Assembly (NCBI RefSeq): GCF_947495845.1
Contig: NZ_CANMAO010000018.1
Location: forward strand, 1 to 64,000
Direction of reading: 5' to 3'
Origin: an uncultured Endozoicomonas sp.
GTDB lineage: Bacteria; Pseudomonadota; Gammaproteobacteria; Pseudomonadales; Endozoicomonadaceae
Length of the DNA: 64,000 nucleotides
This document shows positions 45,584-59,296 of this stretch, piece after piece (within the stretch, counting starts at the first letter, position 1; every line of letters begins with the position of its first letter). The notes below the pieces were generated by a model. The model saw nothing but the letters and a program-made list of their open reading frames with translations. It was not told the origin of the DNA and made no database searches. Position numbers and translations under genes: made by a program.

Positions 45584-45792
45584 TCTATTAACTTCCTTTT
45601 ACCCATCGCCTTTCAACTTGAAAACTTTGGGTATAGACACTGAAACCCGATTGACCGTGATCAACTTTGCTTCAATGATACTAAGCAGCACCGATAAAAT
45701 CTTTGTTTTCGGGAAAAACCGGTTAAAAACCGTAAAAGAAATTGAGACACTACCGTTCTTAAAATGAAGTTATGTAACCAACGAGGTCAACC

Positions 45793-47884
<2,092 letters not shown>

Positions 47885-47910
47885 CGTCTTCTTATATCTG
47901 GATCTTTTTT

Positions 47911-49062
47911 ATGAATCAGCAACAAACATTGACCGCGCTGTTTGAAAACACGTTCGGCCATCAACCTACGGATTTTTTTCAGGCACCGGGCCGGGTCAAT
48001 CTGATCGGCGAACACACTGATTACAACGATGGCTTTGTGCTGCCTTGCGCCATCGATTATCAGGCGATGATTGCCGTATCACCTCGTAATGATAACAAAG
48101 TGGTCGCCACGGCCCACAGCTATGATGGACAGGTATCCGAGTTCGAACTCACATTGCCTATTACTCACAGTGAGGAAGCGTTCTGGAGTAACTATGTGCG
48201 CGGTGTCGCCAGCGTGATGCTGGAAAAAGGCCATAAACTGCACGGCGTTAACCTCGCCATTATCGGTAATGTTCCGCAGGGTGCAGGACTCAGCTCCTCT
48301 GCCTGCCTGGAAGTTGTGACAGGGTTGACTCTGAGCCGTATGGCCGGCCTCGATATCAGCCTGAAAGAACTGGCATTGATCGGCCAGAAAGCAGAAAACG
48401 AATTTGTGGGTTGCAACTGCGGCATTATGGATCAGATGGTTTCAGCCTGCGGCAAGGAAGGCCATGCCATGTTGCTGGATTGTCGTTCACTGGATACACG
48501 CTTGGTGTCTATTCCAGAAGGTGCAGCTGTTGTCATAATTAACTCCAACGTAAAACGTGGACTGGTGGATAGTGAATACAACACCCGTCGTCAGCAATGT
48601 GAAGCTGCAGCCCGTCATTTTGGAGTGAAAGCCCTTCGTGATGTCACCGTAGAGCAGCTGGAAGATGAACGGAAAAATCTTGATGAGATGGCTTACCGCC
48701 GTGCCCGCCACGTTATCACGGAAAACAATCGCACCGAAGAAGCCGCAGAAGCCCTTGCCCGTGGTGATCTGAAGACCATGGGAATACTCATGGCTGAATC
48801 CCACGCGTCCATGAAAGATGATTTTGAAATCACAGTTCCTGCCATTGATGGCATTGTGGAGATCGTCAAATCCGTGATTGGAGAAGAAGGCGGCGTTCGT
48901 ATGACCGGTGGTGGTTTTGGCGGCTGCGTTGTTGCTCTGATTCCAGAAACATTGACTGATACTGTAAAAGCAGCTGTTGAATCTCGTTACTCTGAATACG
49001 CTAAAAACTTAAACGCCGATATTTACGTTTGCCGGGCGTCCCAAGGTGCAAGCGCACTCTGA
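47911..49062 (+). CDS. galK: Galactokinase
   Basis: A 383-residue GHMP kinase that phosphorylates galactose at C1. The family signature [23 protein letters not shown] is at 28-50, the ATP motif [12 protein letters not shown] near 125-136 and the C-terminal GGGFGGCVV segment near 335. It completes the gal operon; no galM follows. Confidence 0.97.
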   Translation: MNQQQTLTALFENTFGHQPTDFFQAPGRVNLIGEHTDYNDGFVLPCAIDYQAMIAVSPRNDNKVVATAHSYDGQVSEFELTLPITHSEEAFWSNYVRGVASVMLEKGHKLHGVNLAIIGNVPQGAGLSSSACLEVVTGLTLSRMAGLDISLKELALIGQKAENEFVGCNCGIMDQMVSACGKEGHAMLLDCRSLDTRLVSIPEGAAVVIINSNVKRGLVDSEYNTRRQQCEAAARHFGVKALRDVTVEQLEDERKNLDEMAYRRARHVITENNRTEEAAEALARGDLKTMGILMAESHASMKDDFEITVPAIDGIVEIVKSVIGEEGGVRMTGGGFGGCVVALIPETLTDTVKAAVESRYSEYAKNLNADIYVCRASQGASAL

Positions 49063-49076
49063 AACATATTAAAAAC

Positions 49077-49103
49077 GAGGGGCAGTACAAAATACTGCGC
49101 CTC
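49077..49103 (+). terminator. Hairpin after galK
   Basis: GAGG, GGCAGTA, a CAAAA loop, TACTGCG and CCTC pair with one G-G mismatch, 14 bases after the galK stop. The following AAGTTTGT is a weak U run, so it is a probable but imperfect terminator. Confidence 0.6.
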
Positions 49104-49245
49104 AAGTTTGTAAATTGGCATATAAACACCAGCTAATTAATCTACAAAATAAACTCCAACCCAAGACCGAGCTTTGATGTCTGGGGACAGATGAGACCAA
49201 GCCGCAATGGCCTTTCTTGATGATTTTGGATACCCCAGATAAACA

Positions 49246-49275
49246 AAAAGGCCAAAAGCGAACGCTTCTGGCCTA
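49246..49275 (-). terminator. Terminator after the symporter gene
   Basis: Read leftward, AGGCCAGAAGCG, a short loop and CGCTTTTGGCCT are followed by TTTTTG. This closes the leftward symporter gene 24 bases past its stop. Confidence 0.85.
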
Positions 49276-49298
49276 TATCAGAAAAATGGTCAGCTAAA

Positions 49299-50585
49299 TT
49301 AACTGTGTTGTGCTGCGCCCGATAACTTATCGCTTCCACTCATTGCCACATCGGTAATCTGACCTTCACTTTTGGCAACAATGGTGCTGACAGCAGTATC
49401 GCCTACTACGTTGGTCACTGTGCAAGCGGCATCAAGAATACGATCCGTCGCAATGATAATTCCCAGCGCTTCAATTGGCAGACCCAGAGTGTGCAGCAGA
49501 ACACCGGTAGTCACTACCGCTCCGCCAGGAATTCCGCCGGTAGCAATGGCCAGCAGGAAGGCGGTAAAGCCGAGGGTAAACAGCGCAGTACCGCCCAGCT
49601 CAACACCGTAGGCATTAGCAACGAAGATGGTAGCCACTACCATGTAGATCGCAGCGCCGGACATATTCATTGTCGCACCCAGCGGTACAGAGAATCCGGC
49701 TACCTTTTCAGACACACCCAGCTTTTCAGTCAGGGTTTTAAACGTCACTGGAATGGTCGCGTTTGAGCTGGCAGTGGACAGGGAGAACATCATCTGTTCA
49801 CGAGTCTTACGAATAAACTGCAGTGGGCTGATACCAGTGGTCATGCCAATCACCAGCGGGTAAAAGACGAACAACCACACAACCATGACTGCAAGCGCTG
49901 TCAGAACATAGGTCAGTACGCTGACAATACTGCCTGCATCCAAAGTAGCTGCCAGCTTAGCGGTCAGGAACAGAACACCAATCGGCGCCATGCTCATTAC
50001 CATGGTGATCAGCTTCATCATGACACTGTTTGCCAGGGCAAAAGACTTGCTGACGCTGTGGGTTTCGTGATTTTCCAGCTTCTTTACGGCGATACCGGTA
50101 ATGATGGCCATAAACAGAATCTGCAGGATATTACCTTCTGCAAACGCCTGAACCGGGTTAGTAGGCACAACCGCAATGATCATATCCAGCAGGTTTGGCA
50201 AATTAGTTCTGCTCAGTGTCAGAGTATCATCTGCCAGACCAAGGTTAGCGCCAATACCTGGTTGCACGACCATGGCCAAACCAATAGCAGCACTGATGGC
50301 GATAACGGTATTCAGCAGGTATAAGCCAAACGTTTTAAAGCCCAAGCGTCCAAACTGACCAATGTCTTCTAGATTACAGACCGCATTAACAATGGAAATA
50401 AAGATCAGTGGTACCACCATCAGCTTGATCATACCAACGAAGATGCTGCCACCGGCATGGAAAAGGCCGCCGATCAGATACGATTGAAGAAAACCATCAG
50501 GACTGGCGAACATTTGGATAGCGCCACCAAGGACGAGACCAATGACGAGGGAAGCCAGAATACGGGCGGCAAGATTATTGTTCAT
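49299..50585 (-). CDS. Dicarboxylate/amino acid:cation symporter (GltP/DctA family)
   Basis: A 428-residue inner-membrane transporter of the DAACS family. The serine-rich re-entrant loop STASSNATIPVTFKTLTEKLGV and the MNMSGAAIYMVVATIFVA helix (NMxG-type) near 300-320 are present. GGIPGGAVVTTGVLL follows. Likely substrates are glutamate, aspartate or C4-dicarboxylates with Na+ or H+; sequence does not decide. It is monocistronic. Confidence 0.92.
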   Translation of the reverse strand: MNNNLAARILASLVIGLVLGGAIQMFASPDGFLQSYLIGGLFHAGGSIFVGMIKLMVVPLIFISIVNAVCNLEDIGQFGRLGFKTFGLYLLNTVIAISAAIGLAMVVQPGIGANLGLADDTLTLSRTNLPNLLDMIIAVVPTNPVQAFAEGNILQILFMAIITGIAVKKLENHETHSVSKSFALANSVMMKLITMVMSMAPIGVLFLTAKLAATLDAGSIVSVLTYVLTALAVMVVWLFVFYPLVIGMTTGISPLQFIRKTREQMMFSLSTASSNATIPVTFKTLTEKLGVSEKVAGFSVPLGATMNMSGAAIYMVVATIFVANAYGVELGGTALFTLGFTAFLLAIATGGIPGGAVVTTGVLLHTLGLPIEALGIIIATDRILDAACTVTNVVGDTAVSTIVAKSEGQITDVAMSGSDKLSGAAQHS

Positions 50586-50982
50586 AAATTCAAGTACTCC
50601 ATCACCGATCGAATAAAAACGACCGCAATCTTGTATTTATTGATATTTGATTGGTGCAGAAACAGTCACCTGCCACTGCTGTGTGGATGCAATGTATACA
50701 ATCTGGAACGCTCACTCAAGTTGAGCTAACACCGAATAACAGGGAATAATCCTGAAACAGAGAAATACTCAGAATTAAAATATCTTTTCAACCGGTTGTA
50801 TCCAAGAAAATATCGCATAGTTTATTTTGAACACAGGATATGTCTTTGAACTCAACTTTCTTCTAACAAAAACAAACACTTGCAAGCATATTTATTCAAC
50901 CCCCCTAAATCCAGAGCATAAAAAATGGCTTCTTACGAAGCCATTTCTATAAAGCCTTACATTCTAGAATTAACGTTTGGGG
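50586..50982. other. Intergenic region with glpK terminator
   Basis: The hairpin AAATGGCTTC-TTAC-GAAGCCATTT at 50920-50947, followed leftward by a U run, terminates glpK. The remaining AT-rich 300 bases must hold the symporter promoter; I see no gene and no clear operator. Confidence 0.7.
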
Positions 50983-52548
<1,566 letters not shown>

Positions 52549-52577
52549 TTATTTGCGTCTACTTTATAACCAATCGA

Positions 52578-53396
52578 TCAAACTGTCTGTATTTCACAAC
52601 CCGGCGTTGCACAGGCTACTGGCTCAACCTGCTTACCAAGCACATTGATATAAACCCATGCACCTGCCATCGCACCGCAGATTGGCGCGAGAATTGGCAC
52701 CCAGAAATAGGGGTTTGCACGACCACCGGTCATGGCGACTTCGCCCCAACCGGCAAAGAAAGCAAACAGTTTCGGTCCGAAATCACGGGCCGGGTTCATG
52801 GCAAAGCCGGTGAGTGGGCCAAAAGAAGCGCCGATCACAGCAATCAATATACCAATTAACAATGCGGACAGTGCGCCATTGGATACGCCATTGTTATCAT
52901 CACCAATGGCCAGAATGCCGCCCATCAACACGGCAGTAATGACAAACTCAACAGCAAAAGCCTGAAAGTTATTCAGCGCCGCATTAGGGTACGTAGAGAA
53001 AATACCCGCTGTTGCCAAGCTGGCTTCCGAACCACGCACAATATTATTAGTCAGTTCGAAGTCAGCAAACAGACTGCTGTATAGGAAGTAAACCAATGCG
53101 GCGGAACAAAAAGCGCCAGCTATCTGGGCAACAATATAAGGAAGTACCTTCTGTTTATCGAAGCCTTTAAACACCATCAGCGCCAACGTAACTGCCGGGT
53201 TCAAATGCGCACCGGAAATGCCACCGGTCACATAAACCGCAATAGCAACACCAAGCCCCCAGACAATGGAAATTTCCCACTGCCCAAAACTCACTCCAGC
53301 CAACACCAGTGCAGCCACACAGCCAACACCAAAGAAAATAAGCAGACCTGCGCCGATAAATTCAGCAAGGCATTCCCCAAACAACGACTTATTCAT
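52578..53396 (-). CDS. glpF: Glycerol uptake facilitator (aquaglyceroporin)
   Basis: A 272-residue MIP channel with six membrane helices and two NPA boxes: SGAHLNPAVTLAL near 65 and GFAMNPARDFGPK near 205. The Asp after the second NPAR marks the glycerol-conducting branch. I choose the ATG giving MNKSLFGECLAEF, with GGAAG nine bases upstream; another ATG five codons earlier is possible. First gene of the leftward glpFK operon. Confidence 0.96.
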   Translation of the reverse strand: MNKSLFGECLAEFIGAGLLIFFGVGCVAALVLAGVSFGQWEISIVWGLGVAIAVYVTGGISGAHLNPAVTLALMVFKGFDKQKVLPYIVAQIAGAFCSAALVYFLYSSLFADFELTNNIVRGSEASLATAGIFSTYPNAALNNFQAFAVEFVITAVLMGGILAIGDDNNGVSNGALSALLIGILIAVIGASFGPLTGFAMNPARDFGPKLFAFFAGWGEVAMTGGRANPYFWVPILAPICGAMAGAWVYINVLGKQVEPVACATPGCEIQTV

Positions 53397-53522
53397 AATG
53401 GTTGCTTCCATATACTGTCGTATAAAAAGTAGGAGTCAGGCGAAACCACTAAAAACTCGTGTTTCAGAGCCGCTCCGAACAGGAACGAATTCTTACAAAC
53501 AAGAACAATGATGATCAACAGG

Positions 53523-53568
53523 CGAACATTGATGCAAATCAAACAAAGCTAACGAACAAACGAACATT
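53523..53568. promoter_or_regulatory. GlpR-like half-sites before glpF
   Basis: CGAACATT occurs at 53523 and 53561, with CGAACAAA at 53553. The same word recurs before glpA. E. coli GlpR operators contain TGTTCG/CGAACA half-sites, so these are probable operators for the DeoR-type repressor encoded in the glpABC operon. Confidence 0.65.
53529..53542. promoter_or_regulatory. Perfect FNR-type box before glpF
   Basis: TTGATGCAAATCAA equals the FNR consensus TTGAT-N4-ATCAA exactly. It lies 133 bases upstream of the glpF start. It could couple glycerol uptake to oxygen limitation. The match alone supports the site; activity is inferred. Confidence 0.7.
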
Positions 53569-53726
53569 GCGGAAAATACTATCATAAAGCAGTCAATTTG
53601 ATTCCGCTGTAACCAATAGGATCCACCCAGTTTGCTTGTTTCAAATCACCAAATGAAACTTTCTGTTTCTTCGTTGTAGCTTCGCTGTTGATTCATGTGA
53701 TTTATTTTTAACATCTTCCCGTAATG

Positions 53727-53740
53727 TTGATGTAGATCAT
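53727..53740. promoter_or_regulatory. Near-perfect FNR-type box before glpA
   Basis: TTGATGTAGATCAT matches TTGAT-N4-ATCAA at nine of ten fixed positions, 142 bases upstream of the glpA start. Anaerobic activation would suit glpABC, which encodes the anaerobic glycerol-3-phosphate dehydrogenase. Confidence 0.6.
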
Positions 53741-53774
53741 ATTTCATACCTGCCACTTTCTTTATATTTCATCA

Positions 53775-53792
53775 CGAACATAAACGAACATT
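53775..53792. promoter_or_regulatory. GlpR-like tandem half-sites before glpA
   Basis: CGAACATA and CGAACATT lie exactly ten bases apart, one helical turn, about 90 bases before the glpA start. This direct arrangement repeats the words found before glpF and probably binds GlpR. Confidence 0.65.
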
Positions 53793-53881
53793 TTAAATGC
53801 TTTCAATGCGCCGTAATCACCCCATTACGATTAGCAGAACAGCAACTATCGACCCTACCCTGTAACAGAAGAGCGTACTCA

Positions 53882-55519
53882 ATGAGGCAACTAGAGACTG
53901 ATGTCGTCATTATTGGTGGAGGCGCAACCGGTGCCGGTGTCCTTCGTGACTGTGCACTTCGGGGTATGCGGGCAATTCTGGTTGAGAAAGACGACATTGC
54001 TAATGGGACCACCGGACGTAATCACGGATTACTTCATTCCGGTGCACGTTATGCAGTGACAGACCAACATTCTGCCAGTGAATGCATTAGCGAAAATAAG
54101 ATACTTAAGCGAATTGCTGGCCACTGCATAGAAGAAACCGGTGGTTTATTTATTACACTGCCAGAAGATGACCTTTCATTTCAGTCTCAGTTTATCGAAT
54201 CTTGCACAACAGCAGGCATACAAGCTGATGCATTAACGCCGGCAGAAGCCTTACGCATTGAGCCAAATGTTAATCCTGCTTTATTGGGTGCCGTTCGCGT
54301 TCCTGACGGCACTGTTGACCCTTTTCGACTTACTGCCTCCAACATTCTTGATGCCGAAGAACACGGTGGTCGCCTGCTGAATTACACACGAGTGACTGGG
54401 CTGATCATTAACAATGGCCGAGCCTGCGGTGTGCATTGCGTCAATCTGAGAACCGGAGAACCCATTGATATTCATGCTTTGCAGGTCGTGAATGCTGCTG
54501 GCATCTGGGGGCAACAAATTACAGAATACGGTGATCTGTCACTGCGCATGTTTCCTGCCAAAGGTTCATTACTGATAATGGATTACCGGGTGAATAGCCT
54601 GGTAATCAACCGTTGTCGTAAACCAGCAGATGCCGACATTCTGGTACCCGGTGATACCATTTCCTTGATCGGTACGACTTCTGAAAAAATTCCATACAGC
54701 GATATTGAAAACATTCGTGTAACACCGGAAGAAGTTGAAACCTTACTTTCTGAAGGCGAGAAGCTCTGCCCTGCCATGGCCAACACCCGAATCCTCAGGG
54801 CTTACTGCGGCGTCCGGCCACTGGTTGCGTTGGGCAATGACGACTCCGGACGCAATATCAGCCGGGGTATTGTTCTGCTTGATCATGGTGACACCGACGG
54901 CCTGCCAGGTCTAATTACCATTACTGGTGGCAAGCTGATGACTTATCGTCTGATGGCAGAAATGGCCACCGATGCGGTGGCTAAAAACCTTGGTAATACC
55001 AACGCCTGTGAAACAGCCGAGCGTCACCTTCCGGGGGCTAATGGAAAAAATACAGATATCCACGCGCCACAGGTTTCCATTCCTGTGTCCGGCTCTGCCA
55101 AATACCGTCACGGTGAGCGGGCAGCCCGTTTTCTTGCGGATGATAAAAAGAAAAATGTTGTAATCTGCGAATGTGAAATGGTCACTCGGGGTGAAATTGA
55201 ATACGCCGTCAATAATCTTAACGCCATGGATCTGGTAGACCTTCGTCGTCGAACCCGCATTGGCATGGGCCCCTGTCAGGGGAAAATGTGTGCCTGTCGG
55301 GCGGCGGGTATTGTCAGCGAAATGACCAACGATGATAACGGTGACAACGCCCTGAAAAGTGTCAGTGAATTTATGCAGGAACGGTGGAAAGGAGTTCGCC
55401 CAATCCTCTGGGGAGATGCCATGCGTGAAGCCGATCTGAGCTATTGGCTGTACAACAACCTTTTGGGCTGCGATCAGTTGCAAGCACAACCGACCGGGTT
55501 AACCGTGGAAGTATTATGA
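53882..55519 (+). CDS. glpA: Anaerobic glycerol-3-phosphate dehydrogenase subunit A
   Basis: A 545-residue FAD enzyme oxidising glycerol-3-phosphate to dihydroxyacetone phosphate. The FAD-binding DVVIIGGGATGAGVLRDCALRG is at 6-27 and the family GTTGRNHGLLHSGARYAV follows. The C-terminal BFD-like [2Fe-2S] domain shows CECEMVTRGE and GPCQGKMCACR. Its stop overlaps the glpB start (ATGA). Confidence 0.96.
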   Translation: MRQLETDVVIIGGGATGAGVLRDCALRGMRAILVEKDDIANGTTGRNHGLLHSGARYAVTDQHSASECISENKILKRIAGHCIEETGGLFITLPEDDLSFQSQFIESCTTAGIQADALTPAEALRIEPNVNPALLGAVRVPDGTVDPFRLTASNILDAEEHGGRLLNYTRVTGLIINNGRACGVHCVNLRTGEPIDIHALQVVNAAGIWGQQITEYGDLSLRMFPAKGSLLIMDYRVNSLVINRCRKPADADILVPGDTISLIGTTSEKIPYSDIENIRVTPEEVETLLSEGEKLCPAMANTRILRAYCGVRPLVALGNDDSGRNISRGIVLLDHGDTDGLPGLITITGGKLMTYRLMAEMATDAVAKNLGNTNACETAERHLPGANGKNTDIHAPQVSIPVSGSAKYRHGERAARFLADDKKKNVVICECEMVTRGEIEYAVNNLNAMDLVDLRRRTRIGMGPCQGKMCACRAAGIVSEMTNDDNGDNALKSVSEFMQERWKGVRPILWGDAMREADLSYWLYNNLLGCDQLQAQPTGLTVEVL

Positions 55520-56811
55520 ACTACGATGTCATTGTCATAGGCGGTGGCCTGTCTGGCCTGACCAGTGCTATTCACTGCGCTGAAGCCGGTTTGAAAACAG
55601 TGGTCATTAGCGCAGGTGAAAGTTCCCTTGCCTTTGCCTCAGGTTGCATTGATGTATTGGGTTTCAATCAAAACAATCAGGCCGTTGAGTTTCCTTTTGA
55701 AGAAATAGCACTGCTACCCGCTGAACACCCTTATAAAAGAATCGGTTCCAGATCACTGAAACAAGGGCTTAGTTTTTTCTTGGAGCAGATGGCTTTAGAA
55801 GACATCGCCATGGCACACAATGAACAGAAGAACCATGGGCGACTCACCGCACTTGGTGCTGTTCGCCCCACCTGGCTCAGTCAGGCTGGCACCAAACATC
55901 TGCCCATCAATAAACCGTTAGACGCCATTAAAAAGATAGCTGTCGCAAATATCGCCGGGTTCCGTGACTTTCAGCCTGAATTGGTGATTGCCGGAATGAA
56001 AAGAAACCCGATGTTTGCCAATAATGAGTTCAACTGGGCGGACATCTCTCCGGAAACCCTTGGCATCGCGGTTCGTAACCCTTATGAACTTCGTTCTCTG
56101 GAACTTGCCAGAACCCTCAAGCGCGACCTATTCAACAAACCTAATGGCATGAACATTTTTGCCTCCGCCCTGCAAAAGGCGGCTCGAAATGCTGATCTTG
56201 TGCTCATTCCATCGGTGCTGGCCGTTGAACTTGGCAACGATCTGATTGCAGAACTGGAGCAATTAACCGGCCTTTCCATTTGCGAAGTTGCTTCTTTACC
56301 ACCATCACTACCTGGCATGCGGCTGGCAAGTGCTCTGAAGGCACGATTCAGGAAGTTTGGCGGCATTCTGCTGGAAGGCGACGATGTGATTTCTGGCCGG
56401 TTTTCTGACAAGCATTTGCAGACCATTACTACACGACTAAGCCCTAATACACCGTTATCAGCAAAACACTTCGTATTGGCAACCGGTAGCTTTTTCAGTA
56501 AAGGACTTTCCAGCAATCGCTCTGAGCTGACAGAAAGTGTCTTTAACCTCTCTGTGAACAGCGAAACCACCCGTGAACAATGGTCCAATGATCGCTTTAT
56601 TGATGGCCAGCACAGCTTCACTACCACCGGCATACGAACGGACAACCTGCTCAACCCATATCGAGAAGACGAGATAATAAGCAACCTTTATTGTGCCGGT
56701 GCCGTACTCAGTGGATTCAATCCGGTGAGAGAAGCCAGTGCTGGCGGTGTTGCTATTGCGACCGGCTGGTTTGCAGCAAGCCAGATTATTGCAAAGCAAT
56801 CTGCCGTATAA
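55516..56811 (+). CDS. glpB: Anaerobic glycerol-3-phosphate dehydrogenase subunit B
   Basis: A 431-residue flavoprotein subunit that transfers electrons from GlpA to the membrane-bound GlpC. It opens with MNYDVIVIGGGLSGLTSAIHCA, a dinucleotide-binding fold. This start is chosen because it overlaps the glpA stop by four bases; the longer frame lies inside glpA. Residues ASGCIDVLG and the C-terminal GAVLSGFNP.REASAGGVAIATG fit GlpB. Confidence 0.94.
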   Translation: MNYDVIVIGGGLSGLTSAIHCAEAGLKTVVISAGESSLAFASGCIDVLGFNQNNQAVEFPFEEIALLPAEHPYKRIGSRSLKQGLSFFLEQMALEDIAMAHNEQKNHGRLTALGAVRPTWLSQAGTKHLPINKPLDAIKKIAVANIAGFRDFQPELVIAGMKRNPMFANNEFNWADISPETLGIAVRNPYELRSLELARTLKRDLFNKPNGMNIFASALQKAARNADLVLIPSVLAVELGNDLIAELEQLTGLSICEVASLPPSLPGMRLASALKARFRKFGGILLEGDDVISGRFSDKHLQTITTRLSPNTPLSAKHFVLATGSFFSKGLSSNRSELTESVFNLSVNSETTREQWSNDRFIDGQHSFTTTGIRTDNLLNPYREDEIISNLYCAGAVLSGFNPVREASAGGVAIATGWFAASQIIAKQSAV

Positions 56812-56829
56812 AAGACAAGCGAGATCACT

Positions 56830-58026
56830 ATGCTTAATATAATGGATACCAGTTTTGACAACTGCATTAAGTGCACCATCTGCACCACTCGCTGCCCGGT
56901 TGCCGAAGCGAATCTGGATTACCCTGGGCCAAAACAGGCAGGACCTGACGGTGAACGGCTACGAATTAAAAACCCCGAACTGTACGACGAAGCACTGAAG
57001 CTTTGTACTAATTGCAAACGATGCGAAGTCGCCTGCCCTTCCGGGGTTCAGGTAGGTACTGTTATTCAGCTGGCGAAAGCACGACACGGTGGCTTTAAAA
57101 AGGGCCCTCGGGAGCTAATGCTTAGCCATACCGACTTAATGGGTTCTCTCTCCTCCACGGCAGCGCCGATTGTTAATGTCGTCACTCAATTAAAGCCCAT
57201 CAAAAAGCTGCTGGATAAAACTCTGGGCATTGATGAACGACAGACTCTGCCTAAATACAGCGGACAAACTTTCCGCAGCTGGTTCAAAAAGCAGGAAGCA
57301 GAACAAGCCAGGTTCGAGCGGAAAATCAGTTTTTTCCATGGCTGTTTTACTAACTACAATGACACGACGGTGGGCAGACACCTGGTACAGGTACTGAACG
57401 CCATGAATATTGGTGTCAGCCTACTGAAAAAAGAAAAGTGCTGCGGCGTCCCCCTGATTGCCAATGGTTTTTTTGATAAAGCGCGAAAGAACGCCGAACT
57501 CAATATGGGTCAATTTGCGGATGCTCTTGATAGCACTGAGTGCGTCATTGCCACCGAGCCAAGCTGCGCCATGACCTTAAGAGATGAATATCCAGAAGTG
57601 CTACAGGTGGATAATCATAATCTCAGGGATCAGATTTTCTTTGCTTCTACCTTCATTGCCCGGGAACTTAGCCAAGGCAATGTGCCAAAGATGAAACCGC
57701 TGAATCTTCGTGTGGCCTATCACAGCCCTTGCCATTTGATTAAGCAAGGTGGCGTAATTCACACCCTTACGCTGTTAAATCAAATTCCCGGTGTGGAAGT
57801 GATTATGTTGGATCAGAAGTGCTGTGGCATGTCTGGCACTTATGGCTTTAAAAAAGAAAACTACCAGACGTCACAAATCATCGGACAAGGCATTTTTGAT
57901 CAGATCACTGAATTGAACGTGGATTATGTGGTGACGGATTGCGAATCCTGTAAGATGCAGATTGAAATGAATACGGATCATCAGGTTCTGCACCCACTGA
58001 CTCTTATGTCACAGTCACTAATATAA
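56830..58026 (+). CDS. glpC: Anaerobic glycerol-3-phosphate dehydrogenase subunit C
   Basis: A 398-residue iron-sulfur membrane anchor that passes electrons to menaquinone. Two [4Fe-4S] motifs, CIKCTICTTRCP and CTNCKRCEVACP, are near 13-24 and 60-71. Two CCG domains follow (HGCFTNYND...CCGVPL and SPCHLIK...CCGMSGTYG). It is placed 19 bases after glpB and 19 bases before glpR. Confidence 0.95.
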   Translation: MLNIMDTSFDNCIKCTICTTRCPVAEANLDYPGPKQAGPDGERLRIKNPELYDEALKLCTNCKRCEVACPSGVQVGTVIQLAKARHGGFKKGPRELMLSHTDLMGSLSSTAAPIVNVVTQLKPIKKLLDKTLGIDERQTLPKYSGQTFRSWFKKQEAEQARFERKISFFHGCFTNYNDTTVGRHLVQVLNAMNIGVSLLKKEKCCGVPLIANGFFDKARKNAELNMGQFADALDSTECVIATEPSCAMTLRDEYPEVLQVDNHNLRDQIFFASTFIARELSQGNVPKMKPLNLRVAYHSPCHLIKQGGVIHTLTLLNQIPGVEVIMLDQKCCGMSGTYGFKKENYQTSQIIGQGIFDQITELNVDYVVTDCESCKMQIEMNTDHQVLHPLTLMSQSLI

Positions 58027-58045
58027 AGAAGGTTGTCGGAAAACC

Positions 58046-58849
58046 ATGCAGCTGCCACAAAGTCGTCGTCATGAGTTGATCATTGAATTGATCAGACAAC
58101 AGGGATTTGTTACCACTGAAAGCCTGGTTCAACATTTCAACGTGACCCCGCAAACGATTCGCCGGGATCTTAACGATTTGGATCAACAGGGAAAAATCAC
58201 CCGGCATCATGGCGGCGCAGGGCTCACCAATAGCAGTACTGAAAACACTCATTACAGTGAGAGAAAACATCACCTCAGCGCAGAAAAAGATCGTATTGCA
58301 CTGGAGCTGGTAACGCATATTCCCAACAACTCTTCACTGTTTATTGATATTGGTACATCAACGGAATCCGTTGCCCGAGCGTTGTTAAGCCATAGCAACC
58401 TTAAAGTGGTGACCAACAATATTCACGTAGCTTCGATTCTTTTACCCAGAGAAGATTTTACTGTGATCATTGCAGGCGGTGAGGTTCGTCACCGGGATGG
58501 CGGCATTATCGGGGAAGCGACACGGGATTTTATCAATCAATTCAGAATGGACTTTGCTGTTACCAGCATCAGCGGTATTGATATGGACGGCACACTGCTG
58601 GACTTTGATTATCATGAAGTCCGCGTAGCTCAGACCATGATGAACAATGCCCGAAGAACCCTGACCATTGCAGACCACAGTAAATTCGGGCGTAGCGCCA
58701 TGATTCGACTTGGCCATGTTTCAGAAATTGATGTGCTGTTTACTGACACCGCACCACCAGTACCACTGATGCAACAACTAAAAGCCGGAGATACGGAACT
58801 GGTTGTTTGTGAAGCCGAAACCGCTCAGGAAAGCGCAGAATATATCTGA
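58046..58849 (+). CDS. glpR: Glycerol-3-phosphate regulon repressor (DeoR family)
   Basis: A 267-residue DeoR-type repressor. The N-terminal helix-turn-helix (QGFVTTESLVQHFNVTPQTIRRDLNDLDQQGKI, about 17-49) precedes a ligand-binding DeoR_C domain with FIDIGTSTESVARAL and FGRSAMIRLG. It is cotranscribed with glpABC, unlike E. coli where it lies with glpEG. Glycerol-3-phosphate is the probable inducer. Its 3' end overlaps the convergent recX by 25 bases. Confidence 0.93.
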   Translation: MQLPQSRRHELIIELIRQQGFVTTESLVQHFNVTPQTIRRDLNDLDQQGKITRHHGGAGLTNSSTENTHYSERKHHLSAEKDRIALELVTHIPNNSSLFIDIGTSTESVARALLSHSNLKVVTNNIHVASILLPREDFTVIIAGGEVRHRDGGIIGEATRDFINQFRMDFAVTSISGIDMDGTLLDFDYHEVRVAQTMMNNARRTLTIADHSKFGRSAMIRLGHVSEIDVLFTDTAPPVPLMQQLKAGDTELVVCEAETAQESAEYI

Positions 58850-59274
58850 CCCATTGAAAACCCTCGCTGGGCAAGAAACCTCGTCTGGCGAGCACGTTCT
58901 TTTACATTTTCAGGTTTACTCTCACCAAACTTTTTTTCTTTTATCTCTTTTGCCAATTCATTCCAGTGTTCATCCTGCTCAAATAAATACTGGCTAACCA
59001 GATCCCTATCAACGCCTTTCTGAAACAATTCGGATTTGATACGCACCGGACCGTAGCCTCGCTGCGTTCGACTGTAGACGAAGCTTTCCACAAAGCGGTC
59101 ATCACTTTGCAGGCGTTCTTCACGGAGTCGTGTTAAGGCTTCAGTTACCAGCTCTGAGGGGAAACGGCTCGAGAGTTTACGAGCCAATTCTTTAAAACCG
59201 TGTTCTCGTCGGGCCAGAAGATCCATTGCAGCCCGACGAACATCTTTTACGGTTTGGAGGGTTTCAACGCTCAC
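58825..59274 (-). CDS. recX: Regulatory protein RecX
   Basis: A 149-residue helical protein that modulates RecA filaments. The repeated three-helix modules, ARREHGFKELARKLSSRFP, RTQRGYGPVRIKSEL and RFLAQRGFSMGQIYSAL, are typical. It lies 22 bases downstream of recA. Its last 25 bases overlap the 3' end of glpR on the other strand. alaS, its usual downstream neighbour, is missing here. Confidence 0.94.
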   Translation of the reverse strand: MSVETLQTVKDVRRAAMDLLARREHGFKELARKLSSRFPSELVTEALTRLREERLQSDDRFVESFVYSRTQRGYGPVRIKSELFQKGVDRDLVSQYLFEQDEHWNELAKEIKEKKFGESKPENVKERARQTRFLAQRGFSMGQIYSALS

Positions 59275-59296
59275 TGTCGAATCTTATTACTGACAG

